Positions 25,020-38,331 of a DNA stretch of 64,000 nt are shown here, piece after piece; the stretch's first letter is position 1, and each line of letters opens with the position of its first letter. The DNA comes from Luzula sylvatica. Its lineage: Eukaryota; Streptophyta; Magnoliopsida; Poales; Juncaceae. The position numbers and the translations under genes are program-made. The stretch lies in NCBI GenBank assembly GCA_946800325.1, contig OX326956.1, positions 39,305,052 through 39,369,051 of the forward strand, read 5' to 3'. Below the pieces are notes generated by a model, which worked only from the letters and a program-made list of their open reading frames with translations, had not been told where the DNA came from and ran no database searches.

Positions 25020-25840
25020 AATTGTCAATACATCCATAAAGTAATATATATACACAGTATTCACTCATAACATGGTAGAAACTTGATATTTTTTTAGTCT
25101 TGTATTTTCTGGATGTGTCGTGTGATTTGGATAAAATTTTATATGTGTATACAAATTCAACATTCTACCGTAAATCCAGCTGCGGTATACTGCCGTAGGA
25201 TTACTCATACATTGGTGTTGGGAATTTATATGGAAACATGTATGATTCTCCTTATTTTATCTGTTATATGCGACTTGTAACTGGGAATCATGTGAGATAT
25301 GTGACTTTGCTATTTCATCAATTAGTATACGACAGGTTGTTTGTCACTTTCCTACTAATGATTCTAGTGATAAAATATTGAAAAAAATATACTTAGTCTC
25401 AACGTTATCCCGTACTGATTGGGGTATTGATAATTATTGATAAGTTAAAGAAAAAATAAAATAAATATACGTATAAAATTATAAGTTTATCGATTCATAT
25501 CACATACTTATTTAACACATATTCATTTTTTTAAATATAATGATCTATTAAATACTCATTTAACACGTATTCATGTGTTAAATCGAATCTATATATTTAT
25601 TTATCATTTATTAGTTTCACATCATATTCGAAATTAGGTTTCATACTCACAAAATACTTAATGCGGTTTTCAAATGGAGGAACAACTGATTTACAGTTCT
25701 TAGTTTCTTATTTAATCAAAAATGAATAGAACAATTCAGTTTCTCTTGCACAATTTCTTCAAATCAAAATATTCAAACAAAATAAATAAAACTAAAATAA
25801 ATACAGAAAGTAAACCGAGCACCCAATTGCAAATATCAAT
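25020..25840. other. 3' flank of PrxC
   Basis: AT-rich; no gene or element identified. Confidence 0.5.
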
Positions 25841-27108
<1,268 letters not shown>

Positions 27109-27185
27109 TGTTAGATTAGATTAATTACTAGAGGTTTTGAAAGAAAGATTGGGTATTTTTGTGTGAGAGGTGTAGATGTGTAGGG

Positions 27186-27233
27186 GGGTATATATTGGTG
27201 ATTTAGATTAGATGCGTCATAATCCATGCAAAA
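27186..27233 (-). promoter_or_regulatory. PrxC promoter: TATA box and GCGTC/CATGCA block
   Basis: TATA stretch at about 27188-27196 with CACCAATATATA on the gene strand, as in PrxB. The block at 27209-27233 reads TGCATGGATTATGACGCATC on the gene strand. Confidence 0.6.
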
Positions 27234-27239
27234 TTAATT

Positions 27240-28479
27240 AGAGATTCGTTTAAGCAAATTATGGTTAGGTGAAGCAACAAGTGTTTTATATTTATTCAAG
27301 AATTATAGGATAATATAAGTTGTTTTCTTGAGATTGATGATTTTTTGTCGTTCAAAAAGAGAGACCTGTTTGTCAGAAGAACTGCTGTATATATATTTTT
27401 GGAGGCCGTTTACCCTATTCCCAGATTTTAACACTACACTTAATTAACATAATAATTAACAACATAATTAATCATTTTTTTTATTTAATTAAAACTATTT
27501 TTTTTTTTACGGGTTTTGAACTCGGATGATATCTACCACATACAAGTGTCAAATCAATTGTACAAGCGATCGCTTGTATATTACATGTTAATTATAATTA
27601 TATATTACATGTTAATTAATTTCAAGGTACATGTTAATTAAAATATAGAACGTCAGAACGTGTAGATGTTATTTTTTTAGAGTGGTCAGATGATACGCCG
27701 TACAATTCACTCATCATGTTATTGTATTGACGAGGATTATAAATAATCAAATTGATTCGGTTTAACGCGTGTGTACATGTTAAATGAGTAAATAGATTTG
27801 ATTAAATATACATATAAATTTATTGAAGCTTTTTACCGAAAAAAACCTCGAAATTGTATTTTTAAATAAAATGAAAGTGAGTCCCACCAAGATTTATACA
27901 AAAAGCAAAACATGTTCGGTATTGATTTCGGTAACCCGTTAAAAAATTTATAAAAAAATTAATTATATATATGTTTTTGTTTTGTTTGCTACAAATTATC
28001 AATTATCATTACATAAAATAATGTGCAGAATTCAGTGTGGACATGTTTAATTTGCCATTTTTTAACACTGCAGTTTCATCTGCATACAAAATAAATGATG
28101 TAATTAGTACTGGTATATGCTTCCTTTGTGCAATATTCTAAGTTTCTAACTATGGTAATGATCCAAAATGTTTGTCTAATTTAATAATAAACTCAATAAT
28201 TATATTCCCTAGGTTTGACCCTAACAAAATGTACAATATTCTCTTGTGAAACTATACCTAAAAAAGAAAAAATATCAAATTCAGTCCAATACCATAGAAC
28301 AAAAAAAATGTTCTCCGTGTTGGAGTAACGTTATTGCTTTCTCCTATTTTTAGTTCGTCATTTTATTATCTTTCCAAAGATTAAAAGAGATTATGTAAAT
28401 AGAATATAATCTCTTATTAATTGTGTGTTTATTACATGTGTGTGAGGAATCTATTTATAACGAGTGGTGATACTCATTC
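27240..28479. other. Intergenic DNA, nothing recognised
   Basis: AT-rich without element ends or domains. A degenerate Pol III B-box-like stretch may occur near 27510-27530 but is too weak to call. Confidence 0.5.
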
Positions 28480-28499
28480 ATCTTACAATTCTCCTAAAT

Positions 28500-28987
28500 C
28501 TCAAGGAACAACATCAAGGGAACATATTTCATTTCGCTAAAACTCGTGGCGCAACAACAAATCCTCAAGGGGATTCATTCTAGTGATAGAGTCAGGATAA
28601 GCTAGTTCATGCCGGGAAGAAGCCGCCAAGAGGGATAGAAAGAGGAGTAGAAAGAGAAAATGAGAGAAGGGGCGGTAGAGAGCTCAATTTATATCTAGGT
28701 TAAATGTAATATCGGAAAGTTCATCCTGATTTTGTACATAACCAGGAATTGAAATATAGGTTTTTTTTAGTGATATATCCATAGGAAACCTAATCCAGGG
28801 TTATTGAAATCAAGTCTTGTAAATCAGGGATTTTTTTTAGAGCATATAGGTAACAATAGAAGATATTTAGGAGTAATTTTTTATCTTTAGGCAAATATCT
28901 TCTTACTTGTATGAACTAAAAATCATTATATATTATACAATAGAAGTAGGACATAAGAGCCTACTATATTTTTCTCAAACAAAAAAA
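28500..28987 (+). mobile_element. 5'-truncated LINE-type retroposon (488 bp)
   Basis: Flanked by a direct repeat of about 20 bp, atcttacaattctcctaaat (28480-28499 and 28988-29007). The 3' end has the family tail aatagaagtaggacataaga, then gcctac and tatttttctcaaac, followed by A's. Interior motifs (tatatctaggttaaa, atttaggagtaatttttt, ttgtatgaact) recur at 17612-17899 and, in part, at 56650-56740. Confidence 0.85.
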
Positions 28988-29007
28988 ATCTTACAATTCT
29001 CCTAAAT

Positions 29008-29589
29008 GCTTGATGTGTTAGCCTGTATATTAATTGTAGTGGCGAACCATTAATATTTTTATTTGGATCATCATATATATGATGAGAGAGAATTAAATGC
29101 CAAATGATTCACACATCATTAATGTATTAATGTTTTTATTGTCCTTGTTTACCACCATCAAATTATAATTAAATCCAAATTTAGTAATATAGAAAAATAA
29201 GTTATTGACATTATCTAATTGACCATTTACCAATTATTAAACGGGTGCATATAATTCTTTTGAAAAACAATTAATCAAATCTAAATATGGAAATATGGAA
29301 AATAAGTGTTGAGCAGAATTAATCCATTGCTTAACTGTGTTAAAAACATACACATGACTCATTTTCACTGTTTAACGTGTGTTAAAACGGATACACATAC
29401 TCATTTCCACCGTTTCACACATAAATTAGAGTTTGTCGAAAATTTTACAAAATAAAACTATCATAAAAGTTAACAAAAATACAAGAACAAAAATTAAAAT
29501 AACAATTTCGCAAAAATCTACAAAATACAAATGAAAATATTTTGTTTTTTAAAAAAGATTGAAGATAAAATAATTAAATATTTGTTCAA
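29008..29589. other. Intergenic DNA, nothing recognised
   Basis: AT-rich; no features. Confidence 0.5.
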
Positions 29590-29662
29590 AAAAATATGAC
29601 TTATCCCGTAGTAGGTATTGAAGCCATATTAGTTCGGAAGTACCCATCGCTAGGCTTCGATA

Positions 29663-30639
29663 TGTTTGGTACCGGCATCGCTACCGAGCCACGCACAGCG
29701 GATTGTGGGGCACGGTCCGACCCGATCTCGAGGACCACGTCGTCGACCCGAGAGTACAAATCCTAACTATGTAACTACAAATATATAACTCTTGTATATA
29801 TAGTGTCATACCACGTGAAATTGATCACGGAGACGGGTTGACACGAGCTTGTAGTTGCTGCTCTTTGCTGCTCCAATCTTCGGCAACACGTGCGTCCCAT
29901 TACCGCACGATTCGATACCTTCGATGGAGCTCCGATTTGTCGTATACAATAGAGGATTTCAGGTGAAATCCCTCTACTCGTATCCACCCCGGGTCTCGTC
30001 TTTCGGTTACACGCGATTCCCCTAAAATTGCCGTAAACTTGCTTGAACTTCATCTCTAATGGCGAACTTGTCTCACCAGTTATTCCCTCTTTTCTTAGAA
30101 TCCGATTCTGAACTGAAGGTTAGAGAGAGATGAAAGATCCACCCAAACCTTATATTAACACCATCAATAATAAAGGACTAATGAGCACAAAGAAAACTGC
30201 TAATCTCGAATTTGGACCATAGTCCGTCAGGACGCACGAAATGGTGCGTCGTGACGAACGTGTCACGGTTACTTATTCAGCAGTTATTTTAATGTTCCGT
30301 CATCACGGACCAACCAGGCCGTCGTGACGCAGCTCCGTCATGACGCACAAACCAGTGCGTCACGACGCTACACTCACATATTGGTATACACAGAATAACC
30401 TTTTGGTCTGTCACGACGGACCAACCAGTCCGTCATGTCGGACTATGTATATTATGTATATTCTGTCAGAAAACCCTTTGGTCCGTCACGACGGACCAAA
30501 CAGTCCGTCACGACGGACTATGTGTTTTCTGTCATATTTCCATAATCTTATTATGCATCCAATCGTTTCGACGAACGCGTACGTTCATCTATCCTCATGT
30601 ATACAATGTACTAGTTGATCTATAACTGTATTTCCTTCA
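29663..30639 (-). mobile_element. Solo LTR inside Copia RNase H (977 bp)
   Basis: Perfect TSD CGATA (29658-29662 and 30640-30644); ends TGTTT...TTCA in plus orientation. Holds about ten GTCCGTCACGACGGAC-type palindromes (30222-30530). On the minus strand these lie upstream of a TATA-like aatataagg (about 30150-30160), so the minus strand is the likelier sense strand. Open frames inside (near 29775 and 30340) have no recognisable content. No interior or second LTR is present. Confidence 0.85.
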
Positions 30640-31112
30640 CGATATTCGGCCTCGGTGCTTGGCCTACACGCCGTGGGGTGCTTCTTGGAAGACCAAGATA
30701 CAAGATTCGGTCCCAAGAAAAAGCAATCACCCATTGTGGATTTTTGATCATCGAGACATCCCGTCCAATCCGCATCGGTGTAGGCTTGCAAGGTGAGATC
30801 AGGAGAAGCTCGGAAAAGGAGCTCATGAGTAAGGGTCCCTTTGAGATACCAAAGAATTCGTTTTACCGAACTCAAATAATCTTTAGTGGGAGAGTGCAGA
30901 AATTGTGATACTTTATTGATCGCAAATGATATCTTGGGTCAAGTAATCATTGCGTATTGTTGTGTGTCAACGGTGGTACGATACAAGGAAGGATCTATCA
31001 TAGGTTTGCTTTGATGCTCCTACGATGATTGGTGATGAACACGGTTTTGCCCCGTCCATCTTGGACCATTTGAGAAGGTTAAGAATGAATTGCCTTTGTG
31101 AAAGGTGAATCA

Positions 31113-32265
31113 TGTTGGTAAAACGACGACCCCGTGCCCCGCATAGCGGATAAGGGACGTGGAGCCTTTCCCTAATTCCGAGGACCCCCGTCATCGATTC
31201 CGAGCGTGCGAATCATGGAAGAATTAATAAACAATCAAATTGATGGCGGACGAAGGGTTGTCGCACTTATCTTCCTTCTTCTTCTCCACTCCGGTCGTCT
31301 CTTGTGCTTCCCACGTCACATGTCTCGACACCGTCGTGATTTCCATCGTGCTCCTTGCTCCGGCAACGCGTGCATCCCATACCACACGACTTGACACCGT
31401 CTCAAACACGTTTACCTTGTTGTGGGTAAATCGAAACGATTTCGGTCAAACCCTAAGTTCATTTTGCTCACAATTCAAGAGTCACAAACGTGAACTCCTC
31501 TACGCGTATCCACCACCGTGAGTTGTAGTCTCTCGGTCACACATGCAATTGCCTAGACGAAGCGTGTGTGAACTTGCTAGACTTGTTCAATTATTTTCTC
31601 TAATGAAGAAAAATCATTTTTCTCCTATTTTCTCTTCCTCTCTTTCTTTGCACTCCTTGAATAAGTGTTATACTGAATTACATACTTAGAGGAGAGAGAA
31701 AACTCCTATTTATACTCAATAGGATAAAGACACATAAAGGGACATATATCATATATATAAAACAATGTATAACATAATATACTTACATAGACTTCCAAAG
31801 TCACTTCCGTTATAACGCACCTTATCATGCGTTGTAACGGACCATTCAGTATCATTATACTAAACAATCTCGAGTACTTCCGTACAACGCAGCTTAACGC
31901 TCCATTGTAAAGGAACATTCATTATCGCCATACTAAATTCTATTGAGTACTTCCGCTGTAACGAAGCCCAGTTTCCGTTACAACGGAACCGTCTCTTGAA
32001 CTTTTACTTCATTCATAACTAACCTTATTAACGAAACATGTATAGGTCTGTTACAACGGACCTTAACCCCCGTTAATAACTAACCTTGTTAACGAAACAT
32101 GTATAGGTCTGTTACAACGGATCTTAACCTCCCTTTTAACGGAACTGTCCCTGGGACTGAAATTTTCACAATCTTATTATGCACTTATCACTTCCGTTGA
32201 ATGCGTACGTTCGTTTGTCCTTATATGTATACTTTTATCGTTAATCCAAAACTGTATTTTCTTCA
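31113..32265 (-). mobile_element. Solo LTR inside Copia RT (1153 bp)
   Basis: Ends TGTTGG...CTTCA; flanks aatca (31108-31112) and aatcc (32266-32270), a 5-bp TSD with one change. Shares terminal and interior phrases with solo LTR 29663-30639 (gcgtacgttc.., actgtatttt/cttca), so both are from related families. It holds GTTGTAAC/GTTACAAC-centred palindromes (31805-32140) on the upstream side of a minus-strand TATA box at about 31706-31716. Confidence 0.8.
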
Positions 32266-32590
32266 AATCCCTTGTTGCTTTGGATTCGCCTCGATGCCAA
32301 GGAAGAAGTGGAGATTACCAAGATCCTTGATCTATGACTCCTTATTTAGATCCTGGATTAGACCTTCAATGATACTAGGTTGATTTTTTGTTACAAGAAT
32401 ATCATCGACGTAAACAAGAATCAATGTTATTTCGTTATTGGAGTACCGAATATAGAGAGAAGTGTCGATTTTAGATCCCATAAAACCGAATGAGACAAGG
32501 GTCGTGCGAAGCTTGTTAAACCAAGCACGAGGTGCTTGTTTTAAACTGTAGAGTGCCTTGTTGAGAAGACACACATGATTGGAAAAATAT

Positions 32591-34035
32591 GAAGGAAAAA
32601 AGTGAACAGTACCCAGGTTTCGAAAGTTTATTCAGAAAAAAAACAAATTGTGGAAAAAATATTAGATGTAACATTTTCGGACTCGGAGAGACCCAAAAAT
32701 GATGAATTTTTGGACTCTCGGAGTCCGAAAAATTTGGCTTCCATTTCCTCCATCTTAGGGCATCTAAATTTAATTAAAACCAAAAAGGTACAGTAATCGA
32801 ATTGAGCTGGGTGTAATTAAGGCAATGGAAGGGTGCAATGATTGGTGAAAAAACCCGGACTCTGAGAATCCGGAATAGTGCATGGAAGGGTTCGGTGTTT
32901 ATACACACACATACATACACATACATACACAACACATACATTTGGGAGTGATTAATGGTGATTAATTGTATAATTGGTCCAGCAAAAATTCGGACTCTCA
33001 AAGTCCGAAATTTTTGTTCTCCGAATTGTATATATTGGGTACACCCAAATTGTACCCAATAATACACACAATTAATATATTTTTTTAATAAAATTAATTA
33101 TATATTTAAAAAAATTATTCATCATGACAATAAATATTTTTGTAATAAATAATTTTTAATGAATAATATTAAAATTATGTTAAATATATCTTGATTAAAA
33201 TCAACAGAACGATACGAAAACCGAATGAATCAACTGAACGATACGAAAACCGAACGGACAATCCAACGACTCGAAAACGTAATAACAATTTATTAAAATA
33301 TATCTTGATTTTTTTATTATTCATTAAAAATTATTTAAATATATAATTAATTTTATTAAAAAAATATTAATTATGTATATTATTGGGTACAATTTGGGTG
33401 TACCCAATATATACAAATTGCTATCAACAAAATTTCGGACTCTCAGAGTCCGAAATTTTTGTTCACCCAAATTGTATATATTGGGTACACCCAAATTGTA
33501 CCCAATAATACACACAATTAATATTATTTTTATTAAAATTAATTATATATTTTAAAAAATTATTTATTAAAAATTAATGACAATTAATATTTTTGTAATA
33601 AATAATTTTTAATGAATAATATTAAACTTATGTTAAATATATCTTGATTAAAATCAACTGAACGATACGAAAACGAAACGAATCAAATGAGATAAAATGA
33701 ACTGAACGATACGAAAACCGAACAGACAATCCAACGACTCGAAAACGTAATAACAATTTATTAAAATATTTCTTGATGTTTTTATTATTCATTAAAAAAA
33801 ATTAAATATATAATTATTTTTATTAAAAAAATATTAATTGTGTATATTATTGGGTACAATTTGGGTGTAACCAATATATACATTTTGGGGTCAACAAAAA
33901 TTCGGACTCTCAGAGTCCGAAATTTTTGTTTTCTCAAATTGTATATATTGGGTACACCCAAATTGTACCTAATAATACACAAAATTAATATTTTTTTAAT
34001 AAAATTAATTATATATTTAAAAAAAATTAATTATA
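32591..34035. repeat. Composite repeat with inverted-repeat units (copy 2)
   Basis: Matches 781-1870: a gaaaaaagtgaacagtac start, then palindromes ggactctcagagtccgaa at about 33437-33457 and 33902-33922. Inverted-repeat units lie at about 33036-33410 and 33476-33875, with a third truncated at about 34035. Each unit is bounded by tatatattgggtacaccc and its complement. Here the unit is present as 2.5 copies at a period of about 460 bp. Confidence 0.75.
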
Positions 34036-34059
34036 TACACCAATAGAACACTCTTAACG

Positions 34060-36849
34060 AGGTTTCTCGAAGACGGACTATATCGCGTTGGAGCACCTTC
34101 CTCTTCTTCCTCTCTTTCGGTGCCTGTTTGTGAACGCATCTCCACGAATACGTGACACCAAAGGCTTTGTCATGTTTCCTTTGATGTAATTAGAGATTTG
34201 GTTAAAAACAATAAATTGGTGTTTAATAATAAGAGACTTGATTTTTGTAATGCTTGTGGAATGGATAAATCATGTCGACTACCATTTCCACTCTCCAATT
34301 CTCCTTCATCAAAACCGCTTGAACCCATTCATTCCGATGTGTCGGGACCAACTCAAGTAGTTTCGCACTCGGGTGCTCGTTATTTTATTTATTTCACCAA
34401 AGATTTCTCTAGGTACACATGGATTTATCTCCTTGCAACCAAAGATCAAGTCGCCAATGTTTCTGAGTTGTTCAAAAAACAAGTCGAGCACCAACTCCCC
34501 ACATCCATCAAGTTCCTCCAAACCGATGGTGGAACCGAGTACCTTCCAATCACGAGACGCTTTTCGGAGATCACGCATCTTCGGTTTTGTCCTCACACGC
34601 CGCAACAAAACGGACTCGCCGAACGAAAGCATCGCCACATTGTAGAATTATCCCTCTCGACGATGGCCAACGCATCCATTCCCGCACATTTTTGGGTCGA
34701 TATCTTTTATAGTATTGTGTACCTCATCAATCGAGTACCCAACTAACATTCTCCAAAATCGCCATTCCAAATCATTTTCGACAAGCATCTAGATTAGCAA
34801 AATCTTCGCGTTCTTGGATGTCTTTGCTTTCCATACACAAAGCCTTACAATAGACACAAACTTCAATATCGCGACATTCCTTGTGTGTTCTTGGTGTATG
34901 CACCAAACTACAAAGGGTACAAGTGTTTGGACATCCCTTCAAACAAGACATATCTAAGTCGCCATGTAATTTTTCACGAGACGTGTTTTCCATTTCAAAT
35001 TGTCGTCTCTTCAATTCAAACGACTTCCTCTCAAAGTGTGCACTCAAGACTTCCTATAATTCTCCACTCCACCTCCGATGTTGTTCAACCAAATCCTCCA
35101 TCACCACCTCCAAGGAACGAGTCACCTCCATCCACTTCCGCATTGTCTACCTCCATTATTATGCCAACCATTGATCTGTCTCCCTCGAATACGGGTCCGC
35201 CACCTCATCCTATGGTCACACGAACTCGAGGTAACACACGCAAATCTCGCGTGTTTCAAGATCATGAGGTATATGCCTCAACGAAGCATCCAATCTCTTC
35301 CGCATTTTCTCTACATGATTCCAAGCCGATGTGTTTCTCACAAGCACAAAAGAGTCCACAATGGCGAGTCGCGATGCAAGAAAAACTTTCGCCCTTCTTC
35401 AAAATGAAACTTGGTCGTTAGTCACCTATAGGTTGCAAATGGGTGTTCAAAACAAAAGTAACTCTAATGGATCGACCCAACGTTACAAAGCGCGTCTTGT
35501 GGCCAAGTGCTATCATGAAGAAGAAGGGATTGACTACACCGAGGCTTTTAGTCCCGTTGTCAAACAAATCATGATTCGGGTAATTCTCTCTATCGCTCTC
35601 TCAAAGGGGTGGTCAATTTGTCAACTTGACGTCGACAATGCCTTCTTCAATGACGATCTTGAAGAAACGGTGTGCAACAACCGCCCGGGTTTGTAGATCC
35701 CTCGCGTCCCAATCATGTGTGTTTTCTTAAAAAGGCACTTTATGCCTTGAAATAAGCTCCGAGAACATGGTTCCACAAACTCCGAGCTACTCTCTCCTCT
35801 CTCGGTTTTGACGGCTCTAAAACATACACCTTTCTTTTTATCCAACAAAAGAACAAAGAACTCACCTTGCTTCTTGTTTACGTGGATGATATCTTCATTA
35901 CGGAAAATCGAAACGCCATAACTAAAAAACTTGTTCAAGATCTTAATGCACAATTCACACTCAAGGATCTTGGTCCTCTTCACTTCTTTCTTGGCCTCGA
36001 AACAACTACAACACCAAAGGGAATTCTTCTCTCTCAATCACAATACATTTTTTATCTTCTCAAACGGTCAAAGATGGATGGTGCCAGACCGTGTTCCTCT
36101 CCTATTATTGCGGGTGAACAACTCTCTAAACATGAGGGGGGGAATTAATAAATGATCACACTCTCTATTAAAGTACAGTGGGAGCTTTGCAATATGCGAT
36201 CATACCTCGGCCCGAAATTGCCTTTTTCGTTAACAAAGTGTCTCATTTTATGCATGCTCCTGACGAACTCCATTAGACCTCGGTCAAACGTATCCTACGA
36301 TACTTAAAAGGCACTCTCTCTCATGGTTTGTTTTTTAGACCGTCTCCATCTATTCATCTTCAAGCAATATTCTGATGCGGATTGGGGCGGGTGTCCTGAT
36401 GATCGAACGTCCGCCACCGGATATTGCATCTTTCTTGGACCTAACCTTGTTTCTTGGTCCTCGAAAAAGCAACCCATGGTTTCTCGGTCAAGCACGAAAT
36501 CCGAGTATCGGAGTCTTGCCATGGCTACTTCCGAATTCATATGGCTACAATATCTCCTCTGTGAGCTTCACATTTCTCAAACCTCTCCTCCGATTTTATG
36601 GTGTGACAACGTAGGTGTTACATATCTCACTCATAACCATATTTTTCATGCCCGCACAAAGCACATTGAAAATTGATTTTCACTTCGTGCGTGATCTTGT
36701 TACAAGCAAGAAGTTATTTGTGAAGTATGTGCACACAAGCGATCAACTAAATCGATGTTCTCACCAAGGGTCTTCCGTCTCCGTGCTTCACATTATTACG
36801 AGACAAGCTAACGGTCTATCCTAGACCCGTTCGGCTTGAGGGGGATAAT
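34060..36849 (+). pseudogene. Copia retrotransposon pol relic (integrase, RT, RNase H)
   Basis: In order: a GAG-pre-integrase remnant with a His/Cys finger (about 34140-34290, CNACGMDKSCRLPF); an integrase core with HSDVSG, TDGGTEYL and GLAERKHRHI carrying the D-D-E residues (34320-34746); a linker with SRHVIFHET and PHPMVTRTRG (34885-35260); RT with RYKARLVAK, LDVDNAFF and YVDD (35440-36090); RNase H with YSDADWGGC and SKKQP (36150-36680). Frames change several times and stops interrupt the chain, so it is dead. The 5' end with gag, protease and 5' LTR is missing. A purine tract (ttgagggggataa, 36837-36849) ends the interior. Element B inserted between it and the 3' LTR at 44942. Confidence 0.88.
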
Positions 36850-36854
36850 AGAAG

Positions 36855-38264
36855 TGTTGGTTCAAATTTCCTGGTTGTTTGATTATTTCAAAACACTGTC
36901 AGTACTAATGTATACATCCAGAAAAGTGCAGGATAACATAGGTATGATACGAAGATGAAGGAGGACTTGTGAAGGAGGAGTTCATTGGATTACATCAAGA
37001 ATCAGGACATGAAGTCTCGAGATAAACAAGAAAAGAAGAACACAAGGAAGGCCATTGGAATACATCAAGACTCGAGATGTTGAAGCCTTCCGTGAGTGGG
37101 ATACGCCACAAATAAACCATAGGTACAAACCTAGTAGAACTCAAGTAAAATCATGTTCAAAATAACAAAGAGTTCAGTCAAGCAGGAAGTGCGTTCTGAA
37201 CGAACTCAAAGTCCGTTCAGAACGGACTTGCTAAATATCAAAACTTTAAAGCTTGATTAGAACCAAACGTGTCACAGGGATGTGTGCGTTCGAACGAACA
37301 ATCATGTCCGTTCGAACGGACAATTAGAATCCGTTCACTCACCTTCTGAGTGCGTTGAACGGACAATCTTTCCTGTGAACGGAAATATGTCACAGGGATA
37401 TGTGCGTTCGAACGAACACACATGTGCGTTCGAACGGACAACCTGGAATCCGTTCACCCACTTTTCAGTGCGTTGAACGGACTCGTGTTCCTGTGAACGC
37501 AAAATGCTATGTATAATTGAGTCCGTTACGAACGGACATTGTCCGTTTGAACGGACCCAAGATGTACTTGCACGTTATTTTGAAACGGCTAGTGCAAACT
37601 TCAAGTGCGTTCTGAACGGACTGTATGCGTTCGAACGCACTGCAAGTTTTCTGAAGGATTTCTATAGAGAGTATAAATAGAATCCTTCATGGGTCTCTCT
37701 CTCCCACTTCCTCATTTTCAAACTTTCAAACCTAAAAAGAGAGAAACCCTAAGCTGTGATTATCTATATCCATTGATAGCTTGAAAAACCTCTTTAGATC
37801 GTTGATCTACTTTCGATATTCTCCACTAATCGTATCCCACTCACGTGACCGATCACGTTGTAGCTCGATTAGTGAAAAAGTGTAATAGGCTAGTGCAACA
37901 AATTGTAAAGAGCCTAAGCTATAGATCGATAGAAGCGTGTAAATCGATCTAGGCAAATCCTTGTAATCGAGTTGAGTTGGAATTCAATCGAAGGCCAAAA
38001 AGAGGCTCAAGGCATTCCCGGAGACGTAGGTACTCGCGAATAATTGAGTCGGTCAATTAAGCGAGTAAAGGGTGAGTTAAAGCTACAAAGCAACCACCTA
38101 CCGAACTTCGTAAACAAACATCTTGTGTCAAAGTGTTTGTACGGTATCATCTTTATCATCCAAATTATTATTTATTCCGTACCGTAAATTAGGTTTAAAT
38201 CTAAACTAAGTATAAGTTAGATTGCCGAATTTACCCCCCCCCTCTAGGTTAGAATTAACCAACA
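36855..38264 (+). repeat. 5' LTR of element B
   Basis: 1410 bp with long inverted tips TGTTGGTT / AACCAACA. U3 holds the palindrome cluster, then the TATA box gtataaatag at 37671-37680, a CT-rich stretch, and an R-U5 part ending in a C tract. Confidence 0.97.
37189..37645 (+). repeat. Palindrome cluster (CCGTTCGAACGG type) in element B U3
   Basis: Around fifteen copies of gcgttcgaacg, ccgttcgaacggac or spaced forms such as ccgttcagaacggac, ending about 30 bases before the TATA box. Further copies lie in the interior at about 40890-41360 and 43197-43235. This is the same design as in element A and the solo LTRs but with a TCGA centre. Confidence 0.88.
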
Positions 38265-38266
38265 AT

Positions 38267-38284
38267 TGGTATCAGAGCAAGGTA
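38267..38284 (+). other. Primer binding site, tRNA-Met type
   Basis: TGGTATCAGAGCAAGGTA begins two bases after the LTR; its first twelve bases are the standard plant tRNA-Met primer site. Confidence 0.9.
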
Positions 38285-38331
38285 CTAACCATCTCTTTGA
38301 GTATTAGGGATAACTTGTACTTAACGATCAA

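Larger units (their letters stand above)
29590..32590 (-). pseudogene. Copia retrotransposon pol relic (RT and RNase H), split by two solo LTRs
   Basis: Read right to left on the minus strand: an RT segment (32574-32266) with NKALYSLKQAPRAWF and the catalytic YVDD, then FLGIEANPKQQG; solo LTR 31113-32265; then HLSQRQFILNLLKWSKMDG at about 31112-31020; RNase H with LKGTL, AYTDADWTGC and SKKHP (30990-30640); solo LTR 29663-30639; then the RNase H continuation through YRSLAMGTSELIWLQYLL to about 29590. Across both LTRs the protein similarity resumes where it stopped, which confirms the insertions. Stops occur, and both element ends are missing. It belongs to the same Copia lineage as the plus-strand relic at 34060-36849. 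Confidence 0.85.

Noticed and set aside
27510..27590. Second tRNA-derived SINE
   Set aside because: Only a weak B-box-like stretch; no A box at proper spacing.
31240..31521. 93-residue frame within solo LTR
   Set aside because: Lies wholly inside an LTR and has no domain; a chance frame in a GC-richer segment.
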